In this document: in pieces, positions 34,720-43,683 of the stretch
Numbering within the stretch: the stretch's first letter is position 1
How the letters are laid out: the number at the start of each line of letters is the position of its first letter
The notes under the pieces: generated by a model
Database searches by the model: none
What the model saw: only the letters and a program-made list of their open reading frames with translations
What the model was told of the DNA's origin: nothing
Made by a program: the position numbers and the translations under genes
Assembly (NCBI RefSeq): GCF_000952685.1
Contig: NZ_JYHV01000033.1
Coordinates: forward strand, 1 to 55,246
Reading direction: 5' to 3'
Source of the DNA: Stutzerimonas stutzeri
GTDB taxonomy: Bacteria; Pseudomonadota; Gammaproteobacteria; Pseudomonadales; Pseudomonadaceae
Length of the DNA stretch: 55,246 nucleotides

Positions 34720-35988
34720 ATGACAATAAGCCTGCGCTGCGGCAGCGGCTTTCTCGCCGCCTGCCTGCTCACTTCTGTCCAAGCGGCCGAATATTCACCC
34801 GACCAGTTTCTCTTCGGCGACTGGAACGGCACCCGCACCCGCCTGCACGAGGCCGGGGTCGACCTGCAAATCACCTATGTCCACGAACTGGCCCGCAACA
34901 CCCAGGGTGGCGATGACCATACCAGCACCTACTCCGACCAGATCATGTTCGATGCGGCGCTGGACCTGGACAAACTGCTGGGCTGGTCCGGTGCCGGCCT
35001 TCGCTTCACGATGACCAACCGCAACGGCGAGAACCTCAACGCCGAAGCCGATCTGGGCGTGCTCCTGCAACCGCAGGAAATCTATGGCTACGGCAGCGCG
35101 ACCCGCCTGGTGCAGCTCTACTACCAGCAGGCGCTGCTGGACGACCGCCTGCTGATCAAGCTCGGCCGCCTGCCCATGAGCGGGGAAATCTACCCCTTCG
35201 CCTGCCCGTTCCAGAACCTCGGCTTCTGCGGCACGGTGCCGGGCTACATCACGCCGAACTGGTACACCTGGCCGATCAGCCAGTGGGGCGCCACCGTGCG
35301 CTATCAGTTGGACGAGGAATGGTCGCTGCAAACCGCGATCTATCAGGTCAATCCGCGCTTCACCGAGCGTAGCCAGCGCCTGAATTTCGGCAGCCCGTCG
35401 GGTACCACCGGTTACCACGCGGTCGCCGAGCTGGGCTGGACGCCGACACTTGCCGGCCAGCCCGGCGCCTATCGGCTGGGTCTGTGGCGCAATACCGGCG
35501 ACTTCGAGGACGTCTACCGTGACGCTGCCGGTCGACCGATGGCTCTATCCGGTGCGCCAGCCGCCGAACACGACAAGGCCACCGGCGGCTACCTGATGGC
35601 CGAGCAGCAGGTCTGGCAGAGCAGCACGGTAGGCGAGCGACGGTTGAAGCTGTTCGCCAACTTCATCCAGTCCGACCCGGACGTGACCTATATCGAGCGC
35701 ATCTGGCAAGTTGGCGGCACGCTCTCCGCGCCATTCGCCTCGCGCCCGAACGACGAGCTGGGCCTGGGCCTCGGGCGCCTGGAAATCAACGACGACGCCC
35801 GCAAGCGCTTGAGCGAAGAGGGCCAACCGGTGCCGGACGTGGAATACCCGGCCGAGCTGTATTACCGCGTGGCGCTGACACCGGCGGTTTCGTTGACGCC
35901 GAACATCCAGTACTTCCACCGACCAGGCGGCTTCGACGATGACAAGGACGTGGTTGTATTCGGGCTAAAGACGCTGATCAGCTTCTGA
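34720..35988 (+). CDS. OprB-like carbohydrate porin
   Basis: The 422-residue product has a signal peptide (cleavage after SVQA, near residue 22) and the OprB family pattern: FGDWNGTRTRLHEAGVDLQITYVHE, KLGRLPMSGEI, FPxxNLGFCG-like segment QNLGFCG, YITPNWYTWP and a final strand ending in FGLKTLISF, with a terminal Phe that helps outer-membrane insertion. OprB porins let sugars and small polyols pass the outer membrane. It follows the quinoprotein gene by 168 bases on the same strand and may feed the periplasmic dehydrogenases. Confidence 0.88.
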   Translation: MTISLRCGSGFLAACLLTSVQAAEYSPDQFLFGDWNGTRTRLHEAGVDLQITYVHELARNTQGGDDHTSTYSDQIMFDAALDLDKLLGWSGAGLRFTMTNRNGENLNAEADLGVLLQPQEIYGYGSATRLVQLYYQQALLDDRLLIKLGRLPMSGEIYPFACPFQNLGFCGTVPGYITPNWYTWPISQWGATVRYQLDEEWSLQTAIYQVNPRFTERSQRLNFGSPSGTTGYHAVAELGWTPTLAGQPGAYRLGLWRNTGDFEDVYRDAAGRPMALSGAPAAEHDKATGGYLMAEQQVWQSSTVGERRLKLFANFIQSDPDVTYIERIWQVGGTLSAPFASRPNDELGLGLGRLEINDDARKRLSEEGQPVPDVEYPAELYYRVALTPAVSLTPNIQYFHRPGGFDDDKDVVVFGLKTLISF

Positions 35989-36088
35989 AAACGCCTCCAA
36001 GCCACGCTTCCCCCGAACGCTGAGGATCGGCCGGCCGCCGCTCTGGCTGGCCGGCATTCGCTGCACCCGCACCGTCGCATCCAAGGTT

Positions 36089-36357
36089 CAGCTGCCGCCT
36101 CGTTAACGCACGGCAATTGCCTCCAAACGGTCCGGACCGGCTTCAGCTGTCGGATAAATAGCTTTGGGTGTTCTTGAATCCACAGCCACCCGGCTAACGC
36201 CGCTACGAACCTTGCCCATCGCTCATCAACGCAAACGCTGCCCCGATATCGCCGGATGGTAAAGCGGCTGAACCGTGTTCCCCGCAGGATCGAGGACATG
36301 AAAGCTATGAGCGCCGTCGCTGTGAGCGAAGGGGCGGTCCAGCAGGGTCACGCCTTG
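36089..36357. repeat. Parent copy of the segment duplicated at 21333-21600
   Basis: It covers the 3' third of the VOC gene and about 135 bases downstream of it. The intact gene here makes it the likely source and 21333-21600 the remnant. Confidence 0.88.
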
Positions 36358-36630
36358 GGTTTTCAGGTATTCGTACCAGGCGTGCAGTTCTTCCAGGCTG
36401 TCGACGATGAAACCGTAATGATCCATCGCCTGGACGCCGCTACTTTTTTCCCGGGCGCGGCCCAGGGAGAGGTTGTCGTTGCCACAGGTCAGGTAGACGA
36501 GATCCTTGCTGGCGCGGTTGAGGACTTCCATGCCCAGCACGTCGACGTAGAAACATTCGCATTCTTCAAGGTTTGGCACGGTAAGCGCCAGATGACGCAA
36601 GCCGTTCAGGCGACCGGGACGCTGCGGCAT
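36226..36630 (-). CDS. VOC (glyoxalase/dioxygenase superfamily) protein
   Basis: The 134-residue product is a single VOC module pair: LNGLRHLALTVPNLEECECFYVDVLGMEVL, then AMDHYGFIVDSLEELHAWYEYL and HSFHVLDPAGNTVQPLYHP. Metal-ligand candidates are H14 in LRHLAL, His in DHYGF and a late Glu/Gln position, which is Q here (NTVQPL). AAGGAGAGAAAA precedes the ATG. It diverges from a monooxygenase-like gene with only 57 bases between. Family members include glyoxalases, ring-cleavage dioxygenases and resistance proteins; the reaction is unknown. Confidence 0.85.
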   Translation of the reverse strand: MPQRPGRLNGLRHLALTVPNLEECECFYVDVLGMEVLNRASKDLVYLTCGNDNLSLGRAREKSSGVQAMDHYGFIVDSLEELHAWYEYLKTQGVTLLDRPFAHSDGAHSFHVLDPAGNTVQPLYHPAISGQRLR

Positions 36631-36643
36631 TTTTCTCTCCTTT

Positions 36644-36653
36644 TTGTATACAA
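36644..36653. promoter_or_regulatory. TTGTATACAA palindrome, likely GntR/FadR-type operator
   Basis: A perfect ten-base palindrome lies in the 57-base gap between two divergent genes. TTGTATACAA-like sites are bound by GntR-family repressors of the FadR branch. No GntR gene is in the window, so the regulator would be encoded elsewhere. Confidence 0.5.
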
Positions 36654-36687
36654 TCTAACTCCCACATTAAAACAAAATGGAGCGCAC

Positions 36688-36990
36688 ATGTACTGCCTTA
36701 TCCTGAAAACCCAACTCGTGCCGGGCTCATTCGACAGGTTCATGGAGGCGATGCGCATCAACGCCGCCGCTTCAGTGCAGCACGAGCCGGATTGCCTGGT
36801 GTTCGATGTCATCCAGGATCTGGCGGATCCCGACCTCGTCTATCTCTACGAGCTGTACCGCGACGAAGCGGCGTTCGCGCACCACAAGACCACCGAGCAC
36901 TATCTGCACAGCCGCCCGCTGGTGGGTGAGTTCATCGTTAAGCAGGAGGCCATGAAAGGCCATATGGTGTGCGGCAATAACAAGCGTTGA
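36688..36990 (+). CDS. ABM-domain protein (putative quinol monooxygenase)
   Basis: ATG at 36688 gives 100 residues: MYCLILKTQLVPGSFDRFMEAM, EPDCLVFDVIQDLADPDLVYLYELYRDEAAFAHHKTTEHY. This is the dimeric alpha/beta-barrel fold of antibiotic-biosynthesis monooxygenase / LsrG / YgiN proteins, many of which oxidise or isomerise small molecules without cofactor. ATGGAGCG lies shortly before the start. It is divergent from the VOC gene and upstream of the OprD porin and the exported lyase, so it could belong to the same catabolic unit. Confidence 0.82.
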   Translation: MYCLILKTQLVPGSFDRFMEAMRINAAASVQHEPDCLVFDVIQDLADPDLVYLYELYRDEAAFAHHKTTEHYLHSRPLVGEFIVKQEAMKGHMVCGNNKR

Positions 36991-37143
36991 TGAACGAGAT
37001 GCTGCGCTTAAGATATTCAGAAAGTATCCACTGGAGATTATCTATATATTTTTAATCCCCTTATTCGCTGATTAGCATCACTGCAGACGCCCGGCCTCGC
37101 GCCAGCGGCGTCTACCTCCAATAAAAATAAACAGGAGACAGTG

Positions 37144-38385
37144 ATGCTCAAGTCACCGAAGCCGCTTGCTGCGGCGATTGCGGTTGCTGCGCTGGGTGCG
37201 GGTTTGCCGGGTGTGGTCATGGCGGATTTTCTTGCGGACAGCAAGGCGACGCTGGAACTGCGCAACTTCTATTTCAACGCCGATTACCGGCAGGACGGCG
37301 CCAACCAGTCGAAGCGTGACGAGTGGGCGCAGGGGTTTCTGCTCAATTACGAATCAGGGTTCACCGAAGGGCCGGTGGGGTTCGGAGTCGATGCCATCGG
37401 GCTGCTCGGGGTGAAACTCGATTCCGGCCCGGAGCGGCAGAATTCGGGGTTGTTGCCGGTCGGTGATGACAAGGCGCCCGATGAATACAGCCAACTCGGC
37501 GCAGCGGCCAAGCTGCGTTACTCGAAAACAATCCTGCGTGCCGGCACCTTGCTGCCGAGGCTGCCGACCGTGTTGCCGAACGATTCCCGCCTGCTACCCC
37601 AAACCTTTCGGGGCGGGATGCTGACGTCGAAGGAGATTGATGGGCTCACGCTCAGTGCGGGGCGTCTGACGCAGAACAGCCTGCGCAACTCCGCCGCCAA
37701 TGACGACATGCAGGTCTCCGGCAAGGGCATCAGGGGCGGACAGGACAGCGACAAATTCGATTTCGCCAGCGCCAGCTATCGCTGGACCAAGAACCTGACC
37801 ACGGGCTACCACTACGGTCATCTGGACCAGAACTACAAGCAGCACATATTCAACCTGGCCCACGTCCTGCGGTTGGGCGACGACCAGGCAATCAAGAGCG
37901 ATCTGCGCTTCGCCCGTTCCACCGAAGCCGGCAATACCAACGTGGACAACGACGCCTTCGGCGCCAAGTTCACTTACGAACTCGGCGGTCATGCGTTCGG
38001 CGCGGCGTATCAGAAGATGAGCGGCGAAACCGGCTTCCCGCATATCAACGGTACCAATTCCTACCTGGTGAACTACGTGATGATTTCGGCGGACTTCGCC
38101 AGCCCCGGCGAGAAGTCCTGGCAGCTGCGCTACGACTATGACTTCGCTGCCATGGGGATTCCCGGCCTGAGCTTCATGACGCGCTATCTGCGCGGTGACG
38201 GCTTCGATGGCCCCGGTGGGCGCAACGGCCGCGAGTGGGAGCGCGATACCGATATCGGTTACGTGTTTCAGCAGGGCGCGCTGAAGAACTTCGGCGTGAA
38301 GCTGCGTAACGGCACCTACCGAAGCACGGGCAATGACATCGATCAGACCCGCTTCATCCTCAGCTACACCTTGCCGCTGCTGTAA
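37144..38385 (+). CDS. OprD family outer-membrane porin
   Basis: The product is about 413 residues with a signal peptide (cleavage after GVVMA, near residue 27). The OprD pattern follows: DSKATLELRNFYFNADYRQ, EWAQGFLLNYESGFT, a middle LTLSAGRLTQNSLRN, GAAYQKMSGETGFP and a final strand TRFILSYTLPLL. OprD porins take up specific amino acids or carboxylates. ATG at 37144 has GGAG 6 bases upstream; the GTG just before it is too close. An AT-rich promoter region precedes it. The next gene, an exported lyase, follows by 53 bases. Confidence 0.88.
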   Translation: MLKSPKPLAAAIAVAALGAGLPGVVMADFLADSKATLELRNFYFNADYRQDGANQSKRDEWAQGFLLNYESGFTEGPVGFGVDAIGLLGVKLDSGPERQNSGLLPVGDDKAPDEYSQLGAAAKLRYSKTILRAGTLLPRLPTVLPNDSRLLPQTFRGGMLTSKEIDGLTLSAGRLTQNSLRNSAANDDMQVSGKGIRGGQDSDKFDFASASYRWTKNLTTGYHYGHLDQNYKQHIFNLAHVLRLGDDQAIKSDLRFARSTEAGNTNVDNDAFGAKFTYELGGHAFGAAYQKMSGETGFPHINGTNSYLVNYVMISADFASPGEKSWQLRYDYDFAAMGIPGLSFMTRYLRGDGFDGPGGRNGREWERDTDIGYVFQQGALKNFGVKLRNGTYRSTGNDIDQTRFILSYTLPLL

Positions 38386-38444
38386 CGGCCGCCCGCCTTC
38401 CCGTCGCCCGTGCGGGTGACGGTGTCGCTTAACAGGAGATGAAT

Positions 38445-40040
38445 ATGATCATGCAAAAGACGCTGCTTTCCCTGGCCGTCGCGTTCGCGCTGAGCGCCAG
38501 CCACTTGACCGTACAGGCTGCGGACACCGCCGACCTGCCCTGCCGCACTACGGCCGAATGCGCGGCCGAGGCGGCGAAAATCGGCGCCACGGTCGATCGC
38601 TCCGGCGCTAAATCGGGCAAGCACGACGACCAGTTCACCTGGGTCAACCGGATCAACAAGGCGTCCATCGTGATGCTCACCGAAGAAGAGATCGTCAGCC
38701 GCAAACAAGGCCGTGAAATCGCCAGCGGCGTTCAGTATGTGATCGACCAGGCCAGCAAGCCCGACGGCAAGAAGCCCAGCGACGTGCTGCAGATCGAACG
38801 CATCATGATCGACAAGATCGGGCCGCAGGCCTCGCTGATCCACTCTGGTCGCAGCCGCCAGGACATGTACGCCACCTACCGCCTCGCCACCCTGCGCAGC
38901 CAGTTGCTCGACTACACCGACGCGATGAACGACACCCGGGCAAAACTGCTCGAGCTGGCGAAGAACAATGTCGACACGCTGATCCCGGCCTACACCAACG
39001 GTGTGCAGGCACAGCCAATCACCTATGCGCATTACCTGTTGGCCTATGAGGCGGCTTTCGAGCGCGATGCCCAGCGCATCCGCGAGCTGTACGACCGTCT
39101 GAACCGCAGCCCCATGGGCACGGCGGTGCTGGCCAATTCCGGCTGGCCGCTGAACCGTGAACGGCTATCCGAGCTGCTCGGCTTCGACGATGTACGCGAC
39201 AACTCGCTGGATGCCGGGCAGGTGTCGACCTACGACATTCCCATCGAAGCGGCGGGCATCGCCTCGTCGTCGGCGATCCGTATCGGCGCGATGTTGGGCG
39301 ACATCCATACGCAGTACCACCAGATCCGTCCGTGGATGCTGCTCGAGGAAGGCGCCACCTACACCAGCAGCGCGATGCCACAGAAGCGCAACCCCGGCTT
39401 GATCATGCGGGCGCGGGAATCGGCCTCGGACGTCGTCGGCCTGGCCCATACCGTCACCCTGCGTGCGCATAACGTGACCACCGGGATGACCGACTACAAG
39501 TTCGCCTTCGACGGCCTCGGGCTGTTCGATAGCGCCCATGAGATGTTCGTCCGCACGGGCAATGTGATGGACGCGCTGGTGATCAATCCGGAACGCGCGC
39601 TGGAAGAACTGGAAGCTGAATGGACCACCTCGATGGAATTGGCCGATACCCTGGAGCGCGAGCATAAGGTGCCCTTCCGTATCGGTCACAGCTTCGCCTC
39701 GGCGGTAGTCGGCCATGCGCGCAAGGAAGGCTTCGTGCCGGCCAACTTCCCCTACGCCGAGGCGCGGCGGCTGTTCACCAAGGCGGCAGAGAAGTACGAG
39801 TGGAAAACGCGGGAGTTACCGCTGAGCGAGTCGGCGTTCCGCGCCACGCTGTCGCCGCAGAACATGGTCAAGACCCGTGTCGGCACTGGCGGCCCGCAGC
39901 CGGCCGAGGTCAAGCGCATGCTCAAAGAGGCCAACCAGGCACTGGCCGGCGATCAGCACTGGACCAAGGTGCGCCGTGATCGAGTGGCCAAGGCTGAAAC
40001 CGAGCTGGACAAAGCCTTCAATGCGCTGTTGAAGAACTAA
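38445..40040 (+). CDS. Exported argininosuccinate lyase-like protein
   Basis: The product is about 531 residues. It has a clear Sec signal peptide (KTLLSLAVAFALSASHLTVQA, cleavage before ADTAD), unusual for this cytoplasmic family. The body matches the argininosuccinate lyase branch of the aspartase/fumarase superfamily: LIHSGRSRQDMYATYRLA and the signature SSAMPQKRNPG. The segment matching T-H-L-Q-R-A-Q-P of true argininosuccinate lyase reads TNGVQAQP, so the active-site His is Asn. It probably cleaves or forms a C-N bond of a succinyl- or amino-carboxylate in the periplasm. The start could also be ATG 38439, two codons upstream; CAGGAGATGA lies before it. It follows an OprD gene. Confidence 0.82.
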   Translation: MIMQKTLLSLAVAFALSASHLTVQAADTADLPCRTTAECAAEAAKIGATVDRSGAKSGKHDDQFTWVNRINKASIVMLTEEEIVSRKQGREIASGVQYVIDQASKPDGKKPSDVLQIERIMIDKIGPQASLIHSGRSRQDMYATYRLATLRSQLLDYTDAMNDTRAKLLELAKNNVDTLIPAYTNGVQAQPITYAHYLLAYEAAFERDAQRIRELYDRLNRSPMGTAVLANSGWPLNRERLSELLGFDDVRDNSLDAGQVSTYDIPIEAAGIASSSAIRIGAMLGDIHTQYHQIRPWMLLEEGATYTSSAMPQKRNPGLIMRARESASDVVGLAHTVTLRAHNVTTGMTDYKFAFDGLGLFDSAHEMFVRTGNVMDALVINPERALEELEAEWTTSMELADTLEREHKVPFRIGHSFASAVVGHARKEGFVPANFPYAEARRLFTKAAEKYEWKTRELPLSESAFRATLSPQNMVKTRVGTGGPQPAEVKRMLKEANQALAGDQHWTKVRRDRVAKAETELDKAFNALLKN

Positions 40041-40054
40041 GAGTCCGCAAGCCC

Positions 40055-41305
40055 TCAGCGTTTCCCGACCACCGCGCCGGGAAACGCTGCCTGCCGACGG
40101 GGCATCAGCGCCTCGCGCAACGCGTTGCGATCCAGCGCACCGCTCCAGGCCGAAATCACCACGCAGGCCAACGCATTGCCGATCACGTTGGTCAGCGAGC
40201 GACACTTCATCAATCGCTCGACGCCGAGCAACAGGCCGAGCGCTTCCAGCGGCACCAGATTCAGGCCGGCAACCGTGGCGGTCAGCGTCAGGAAGGCCGA
40301 GCCCGCCGCGCTGGTCGAGCCCAGCGAAGTCAGCAGCGCCACCAGCAACAGGCTCAACACATGCGCACCATCCAGGGTGACACCGGCGAGCTGCGCCAGG
40401 AATACCGCAGCGCAGGCCACATAGATGTTCGAACCCGCCAGATTGAAGGTGTAGCCGGTGCTGAGCACCAGCCGCACCACGCGACGGGCGCATCCGGCAC
40501 ATTCGAGCTTGTCGATCAAGCCCGGCACAGCGGCCACCGAAGCACCAGTGAACGCAACCAGGCAGAGTTCGGCCTTGATGTAGGCGATGAGCCGAAACAG
40601 GCCGACGTTGGCCAACCGGGCCACGACGCCCAGGACAACCACAAGGAACACGCCGCTGGCAAAGTAGACGGTGCCGACGAGCTTGAGCAGCGGCCAGGCG
40701 GACGCCGGTCCGTATCGACCAACGGTGTAAGCCATCGCGCCGAATGCGGCCAAGGGTGCGAAGCGAAGCACCATGCGCAGCGCCTTGAGCAGCCATGCCA
40801 CCCAGGTATCCAGCCGGCGCCGCAGCGGTTCGCCCGCATCGCCTGCCCAACCCAGCCCGAGGCCGAACAGCAAAGCGGCCAACAATACCGGAAGGATGAA
40901 CGTATGCCCGATGACCTGCGCCAGGCTAGTCAGCACCGCGGTCGGCAGATCGCTCATGGGCCGCCCAGTTGTGGTGGTGAGCGGCACGGCATCGCCGCCG
41001 GGCGTAAGCAGCATTCCCACGGCCCCGCCAGTGATCAGCGACAAAACGGCCATCATCAGGAAATAAGCCACCACCCGACCGGCGCAGCGGGTGTGCTGCC
41101 CGCGCTCACCGAACGCCGCTACCGCCGAGGCGACCAGCACGAACATCACCAGGGGCACCGCGTGGCCGATCACGCCGAGGAATGCATCGCTGAGCGGCTT
41201 CATTTGGACCGCCAGTTCTGGCCGCAGGATACCGAGCGACAGGCCCAGGGCAATCGCGATCAGGATGAGAGCGGTGTCGTTGCGGTACAGCTTGGCTAGA
41301 ATCAT
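40055..41305 (-). CDS. Dicarboxylate/amino acid:cation symporter (DAACS family)
   Basis: The 416-residue protein has about eight membrane segments and a reentrant-loop pattern of the DctA/GltP family: GVIGHAVPLVMFVLVASAV, FAPLAAFGAM, STGYTFNLAGSNIY and SLGSTSAAGSAFLTL, matching the serine-rich loop and NxxGS motif. It imports glutamate, C4-dicarboxylates or related acids with protons or sodium. It converges on the exported lyase gene with 14 bases between, and diverges from a LysR gene. An inner-membrane importer next to an OprD porin and a periplasmic lyase suggests uptake of the lyase product. Confidence 0.85.
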   Translation of the reverse strand: MILAKLYRNDTALILIAIALGLSLGILRPELAVQMKPLSDAFLGVIGHAVPLVMFVLVASAVAAFGERGQHTRCAGRVVAYFLMMAVLSLITGGAVGMLLTPGGDAVPLTTTTGRPMSDLPTAVLTSLAQVIGHTFILPVLLAALLFGLGLGWAGDAGEPLRRRLDTWVAWLLKALRMVLRFAPLAAFGAMAYTVGRYGPASAWPLLKLVGTVYFASGVFLVVVLGVVARLANVGLFRLIAYIKAELCLVAFTGASVAAVPGLIDKLECAGCARRVVRLVLSTGYTFNLAGSNIYVACAAVFLAQLAGVTLDGAHVLSLLLVALLTSLGSTSAAGSAFLTLTATVAGLNLVPLEALGLLLGVERLMKCRSLTNVIGNALACVVISAWSGALDRNALREALMPRRQAAFPGAVVGKR

Positions 41306-41332
41306 GGGCCGCCGAGCGATGTTGTTGTTTTG

Positions 41333-41422
41333 GCAGGCTGCTGAAAAACGTAGACGAGGCAGGCAAGACGAGGCTGCTTTTAACGACGAATTGCCAACGT
41401 AGGCAGTTTTTCAACAGGCTGC
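41333..41422. mobile_element. MITE-like element with imperfect terminal inverted repeats
   Basis: GCAGGCTGCTGAAAAACG at 41333-41350 and CAGTTTTTCAACAGGCTGC ending at 41422 form imperfect inverted ends of about 18 bases around a short non-coding core. The GCAGCCTGTTGAAAAACTG motif is, from memory, frequent in pseudomonad intergenic regions. It lies between the divergent symporter and LysR genes, in their shared promoter region. Confidence 0.7.
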
Positions 41423-41507
41423 GAGTCGCTTCAGTGCCCGTATCCTACCCCATCAAGGCGGCTCGTCAGTCAAACGCACTGGCGAGCGCCGAGCAGGACG
41501 CCGTCAT

Positions 41508-42434
41508 ATGGAACTTCGCCACCTCCGCTATTTCGTCATGGTCGCCGAGGAGAGGCATTTCACCCGCGCGGCGGCACGCTTGAACATGCAACAGCCGCCG
41601 CTGAGCCAGCAGATTCGGGCCCTGGAGGACGAGCTCGGCTTCGAGCTGTTCAAGCGCCATCCCAAAGGTGTGGACCTGACCACTGGCGGCGCGGTATTTC
41701 TCGACGAAGCCAAGGCGATCCTGGCGCGGGTGCAGGATGGCGCGCGCCGAGCCGCTCGCGTCGCCATGGGCGTAGAGGGCACGCTGAATATCGGCTTCAC
41801 CTCGTCGGCGGCAGCGCATCCGCTGATCCCTCGGATCATCCGCGCCTACCGCGAGCAGTATCCAGCGGTAGCGATCACTTTGGACGAAGGCAATGCCGGC
41901 CGCCTGACCGAGCGTGCCAGTGCCGGCCAATTGGAGGTCGGGATCCTCCGTGCGCCCGTCAGTCGCCCCGCCGGTATCGAGTTCCATCGTCTGCTGCTGG
42001 AAGAGTTGCTGCTGGTAGTCCCGGTTGGGCATCCCGTGTTGGCTAACTATCCTGACGCCGTGGATTTGCTGGCGATACGTGACGAGCCCTTCATCCTCGT
42101 TCGCCGCCCCGGTGCACCGGGCATGTACGCCAACCTGCTGCACGCCTGCCAGGCAGCCGGTTTCGAGCCGCGGATTGCCTTCGAGGTCGAAAGGATGCTG
42201 ACTAACGTGAGCCTGGTCGCGGCGGGCGAAGGGATCTCGGTGGTGCCGGCCTCCATGCGCGACATCCACCGGGAAAGCGTTGTCTACCGGCGCATTGTCG
42301 GCGCCCGCCCACGTCTGGTCGCGCCACTTACGTTGGTCTGCCGCGAATTCAATCAGTCGCCGGCGTTGCAGAATTTCATCGCGCTGGCTCGGCAGCTGGC
42401 CAAAAATTACCGGGCAAATATCAGTCGGGATTGA
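41508..42434 (+). CDS. LysR family regulator, BenM/CatM-like
   Basis: The 308-residue product has an N-terminal winged helix (MELRHLRYFVMVAEERHFTRAAARLNMQQPPLSQQIRALE), of the CatM/BenM-type opening, and a ligand-binding domain with GTLNIGFTSSAAAHPLIPRII and SLVAAGEGISVVP. Relatives respond to aromatic or carboxylic acids. It diverges from the symporter gene, so that gene and perhaps the OprD-lyase genes are likely targets. The shared promoter region is partly occupied by a MITE-like element. Confidence 0.88.
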   Translation: MELRHLRYFVMVAEERHFTRAAARLNMQQPPLSQQIRALEDELGFELFKRHPKGVDLTTGGAVFLDEAKAILARVQDGARRAARVAMGVEGTLNIGFTSSAAAHPLIPRIIRAYREQYPAVAITLDEGNAGRLTERASAGQLEVGILRAPVSRPAGIEFHRLLLEELLLVVPVGHPVLANYPDAVDLLAIRDEPFILVRRPGAPGMYANLLHACQAAGFEPRIAFEVERMLTNVSLVAAGEGISVVPASMRDIHRESVVYRRIVGARPRLVAPLTLVCREFNQSPALQNFIALARQLAKNYRANISRD

Positions 42435-42540
42435 CGCAGCGTGCGTCCGTCGGGATCGCTCGACAGCTGACCGCTGGTTAGAACATCGTCCTGCCCACTC
42501 TTTCAAAGGTTGTGAGTCCATCACAATGACGAGGTGCAGC

Positions 42541-42732
42541 ATGGCCAAAGACGACAAGGCGACACCCCATGAGAAGAGCGACCATGAGCTGGCGAACACG
42601 GCCGATGAGGTCGAGATCGGGACCACCGCCCATACGACGCGCACGCAACCGGTCGGTCACAGCCTGGAGCCAACGCATACGCGGATGAATGGCAGTGACG
42701 AGGACGACCCGGACAATCACAAGCGCAAATAA
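42541..42732 (+). CDS. Small hydrophilic hypothetical protein
   Basis: The 63-residue product is charged and without hydrophobic segments (MAKDDKATPHEKSDHELANT, ending DEDDPDNHKRK), probably disordered. GAGG lies 9-10 bases before the ATG, and a strong terminator follows the stop by 2 bases, which supports a real gene. Small proteins of this kind in pseudomonads are often stress-induced, but I cannot name this one. Confidence 0.6.
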   Translation: MAKDDKATPHEKSDHELANTADEVEIGTTAHTTRTQPVGHSLEPTHTRMNGSDEDDPDNHKRK

Positions 42733-42734
42733 GC

Positions 42735-42761
42735 AAAAGCCCCGCAAACGCGGGGCTTTTT
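42735..42761. terminator. Bidirectional rho-independent terminator
   Basis: GCCCCGC at 42739-42745 pairs with GCGGGGC at 42750-42756 around AAAC. Four A precede and five T follow, so it can stop both the small protein gene and the convergent EamA gene. Confidence 0.93.
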
Positions 42762-42771
42762 CGTGGGTGCG

Positions 42772-43683
42772 CTAGCGAACTGCCATGCGCGTGGCCGGAC
42801 GGGTCGCCAGCAGCAGTCCGGTGAAGATCAGGCCACCACCGACCCAGTGGAACATCTGCAAGCCCTCTCCCAACACCAGCCAGCCGAGGAATGCGGTGAA
42901 GACAGGCATCAGATAAGTCGCCATGGCCGCTTTCGCCGCGCCGACTGTCTTGACCCCGTGGTTCCAGGAGAGATACGCCACCAGCGAGGCGAAGATGGCG
43001 GTGTAGGCGATGACTGCGAGGTTAATCGGGGTGGGCGTGAAACCGCCGACCTGACTCAGTTCGAACAGGTAAAACGGCATAATCATCGGCGTGCCGATCA
43101 GCATCAGCACACCCAGCAGCGTCAGCGGCGGTATCCGTAGAAAGCCGCCCCAGCGCCGCAGTAGCAGGGTATAAAGCGCCCAAACCACCACCGCCCCGAG
43201 CATGATCAGATCGCCGCTCTGAAATGACAGGCTGCTGAACGCCGCCCAGCTGCCGCGGCTGATCAGGTAGATCAAGCCGCCCGCCGCGATGGCCATGCCA
43301 AACCAGGCACGCCGTGCCGGCCATTCACCCAGCAACAGTCCGCCACCGATAAAGGTGAACAGCGGTAGGCAGGTATTCACCAGCGTCAGGTTGATGGCTT
43401 CGGTACTTTGCGCGGCGGAATACAACAGCGAGTTATAGCTGCTGACGCCCAGCGCCGCGATGATCGGCAAGCGCCAGCTGGCCGCTCGCAGGGCCGCACG
43501 GTGGGCCCAGATCGAACGCACGACAAACGGCAGCAGCAGACAGGTCGCCAGCACCCAACGCCAGAACGACAACGTCAGCGGCGGGATGGCTTCATGAAAA
43601 GCGCGCGCCACCAAGGCGTTTCCGCTCCAGCAGAGCACAGCGAGCAGCAGGCCGGCGAAGGCCCATCCGTGACGATTGGCCAT
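42772..43683 (-). CDS. EamA/DMT family transporter
   Basis: The 303-residue protein has about ten membrane segments in two EamA repeats (GLLLAVLCWSGNALVARAFH at the start; GAVVVWALYTLLLRRWGG opening the second half). Members export amino acids, metabolites or drugs. ATG at 43683 shares one base with the stop of the carbonic anhydrase gene (TGATG), so the two are translationally coupled. Substrate unknown. Confidence 0.88.
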   Translation of the reverse strand: MANRHGWAFAGLLLAVLCWSGNALVARAFHEAIPPLTLSFWRWVLATCLLLPFVVRSIWAHRAALRAASWRLPIIAALGVSSYNSLLYSAAQSTEAINLTLVNTCLPLFTFIGGGLLLGEWPARRAWFGMAIAAGGLIYLISRGSWAAFSSLSFQSGDLIMLGAVVVWALYTLLLRRWGGFLRIPPLTLLGVLMLIGTPMIMPFYLFELSQVGGFTPTPINLAVIAYTAIFASLVAYLSWNHGVKTVGAAKAAMATYLMPVFTAFLGWLVLGEGLQMFHWVGGGLIFTGLLLATRPATRMAVR

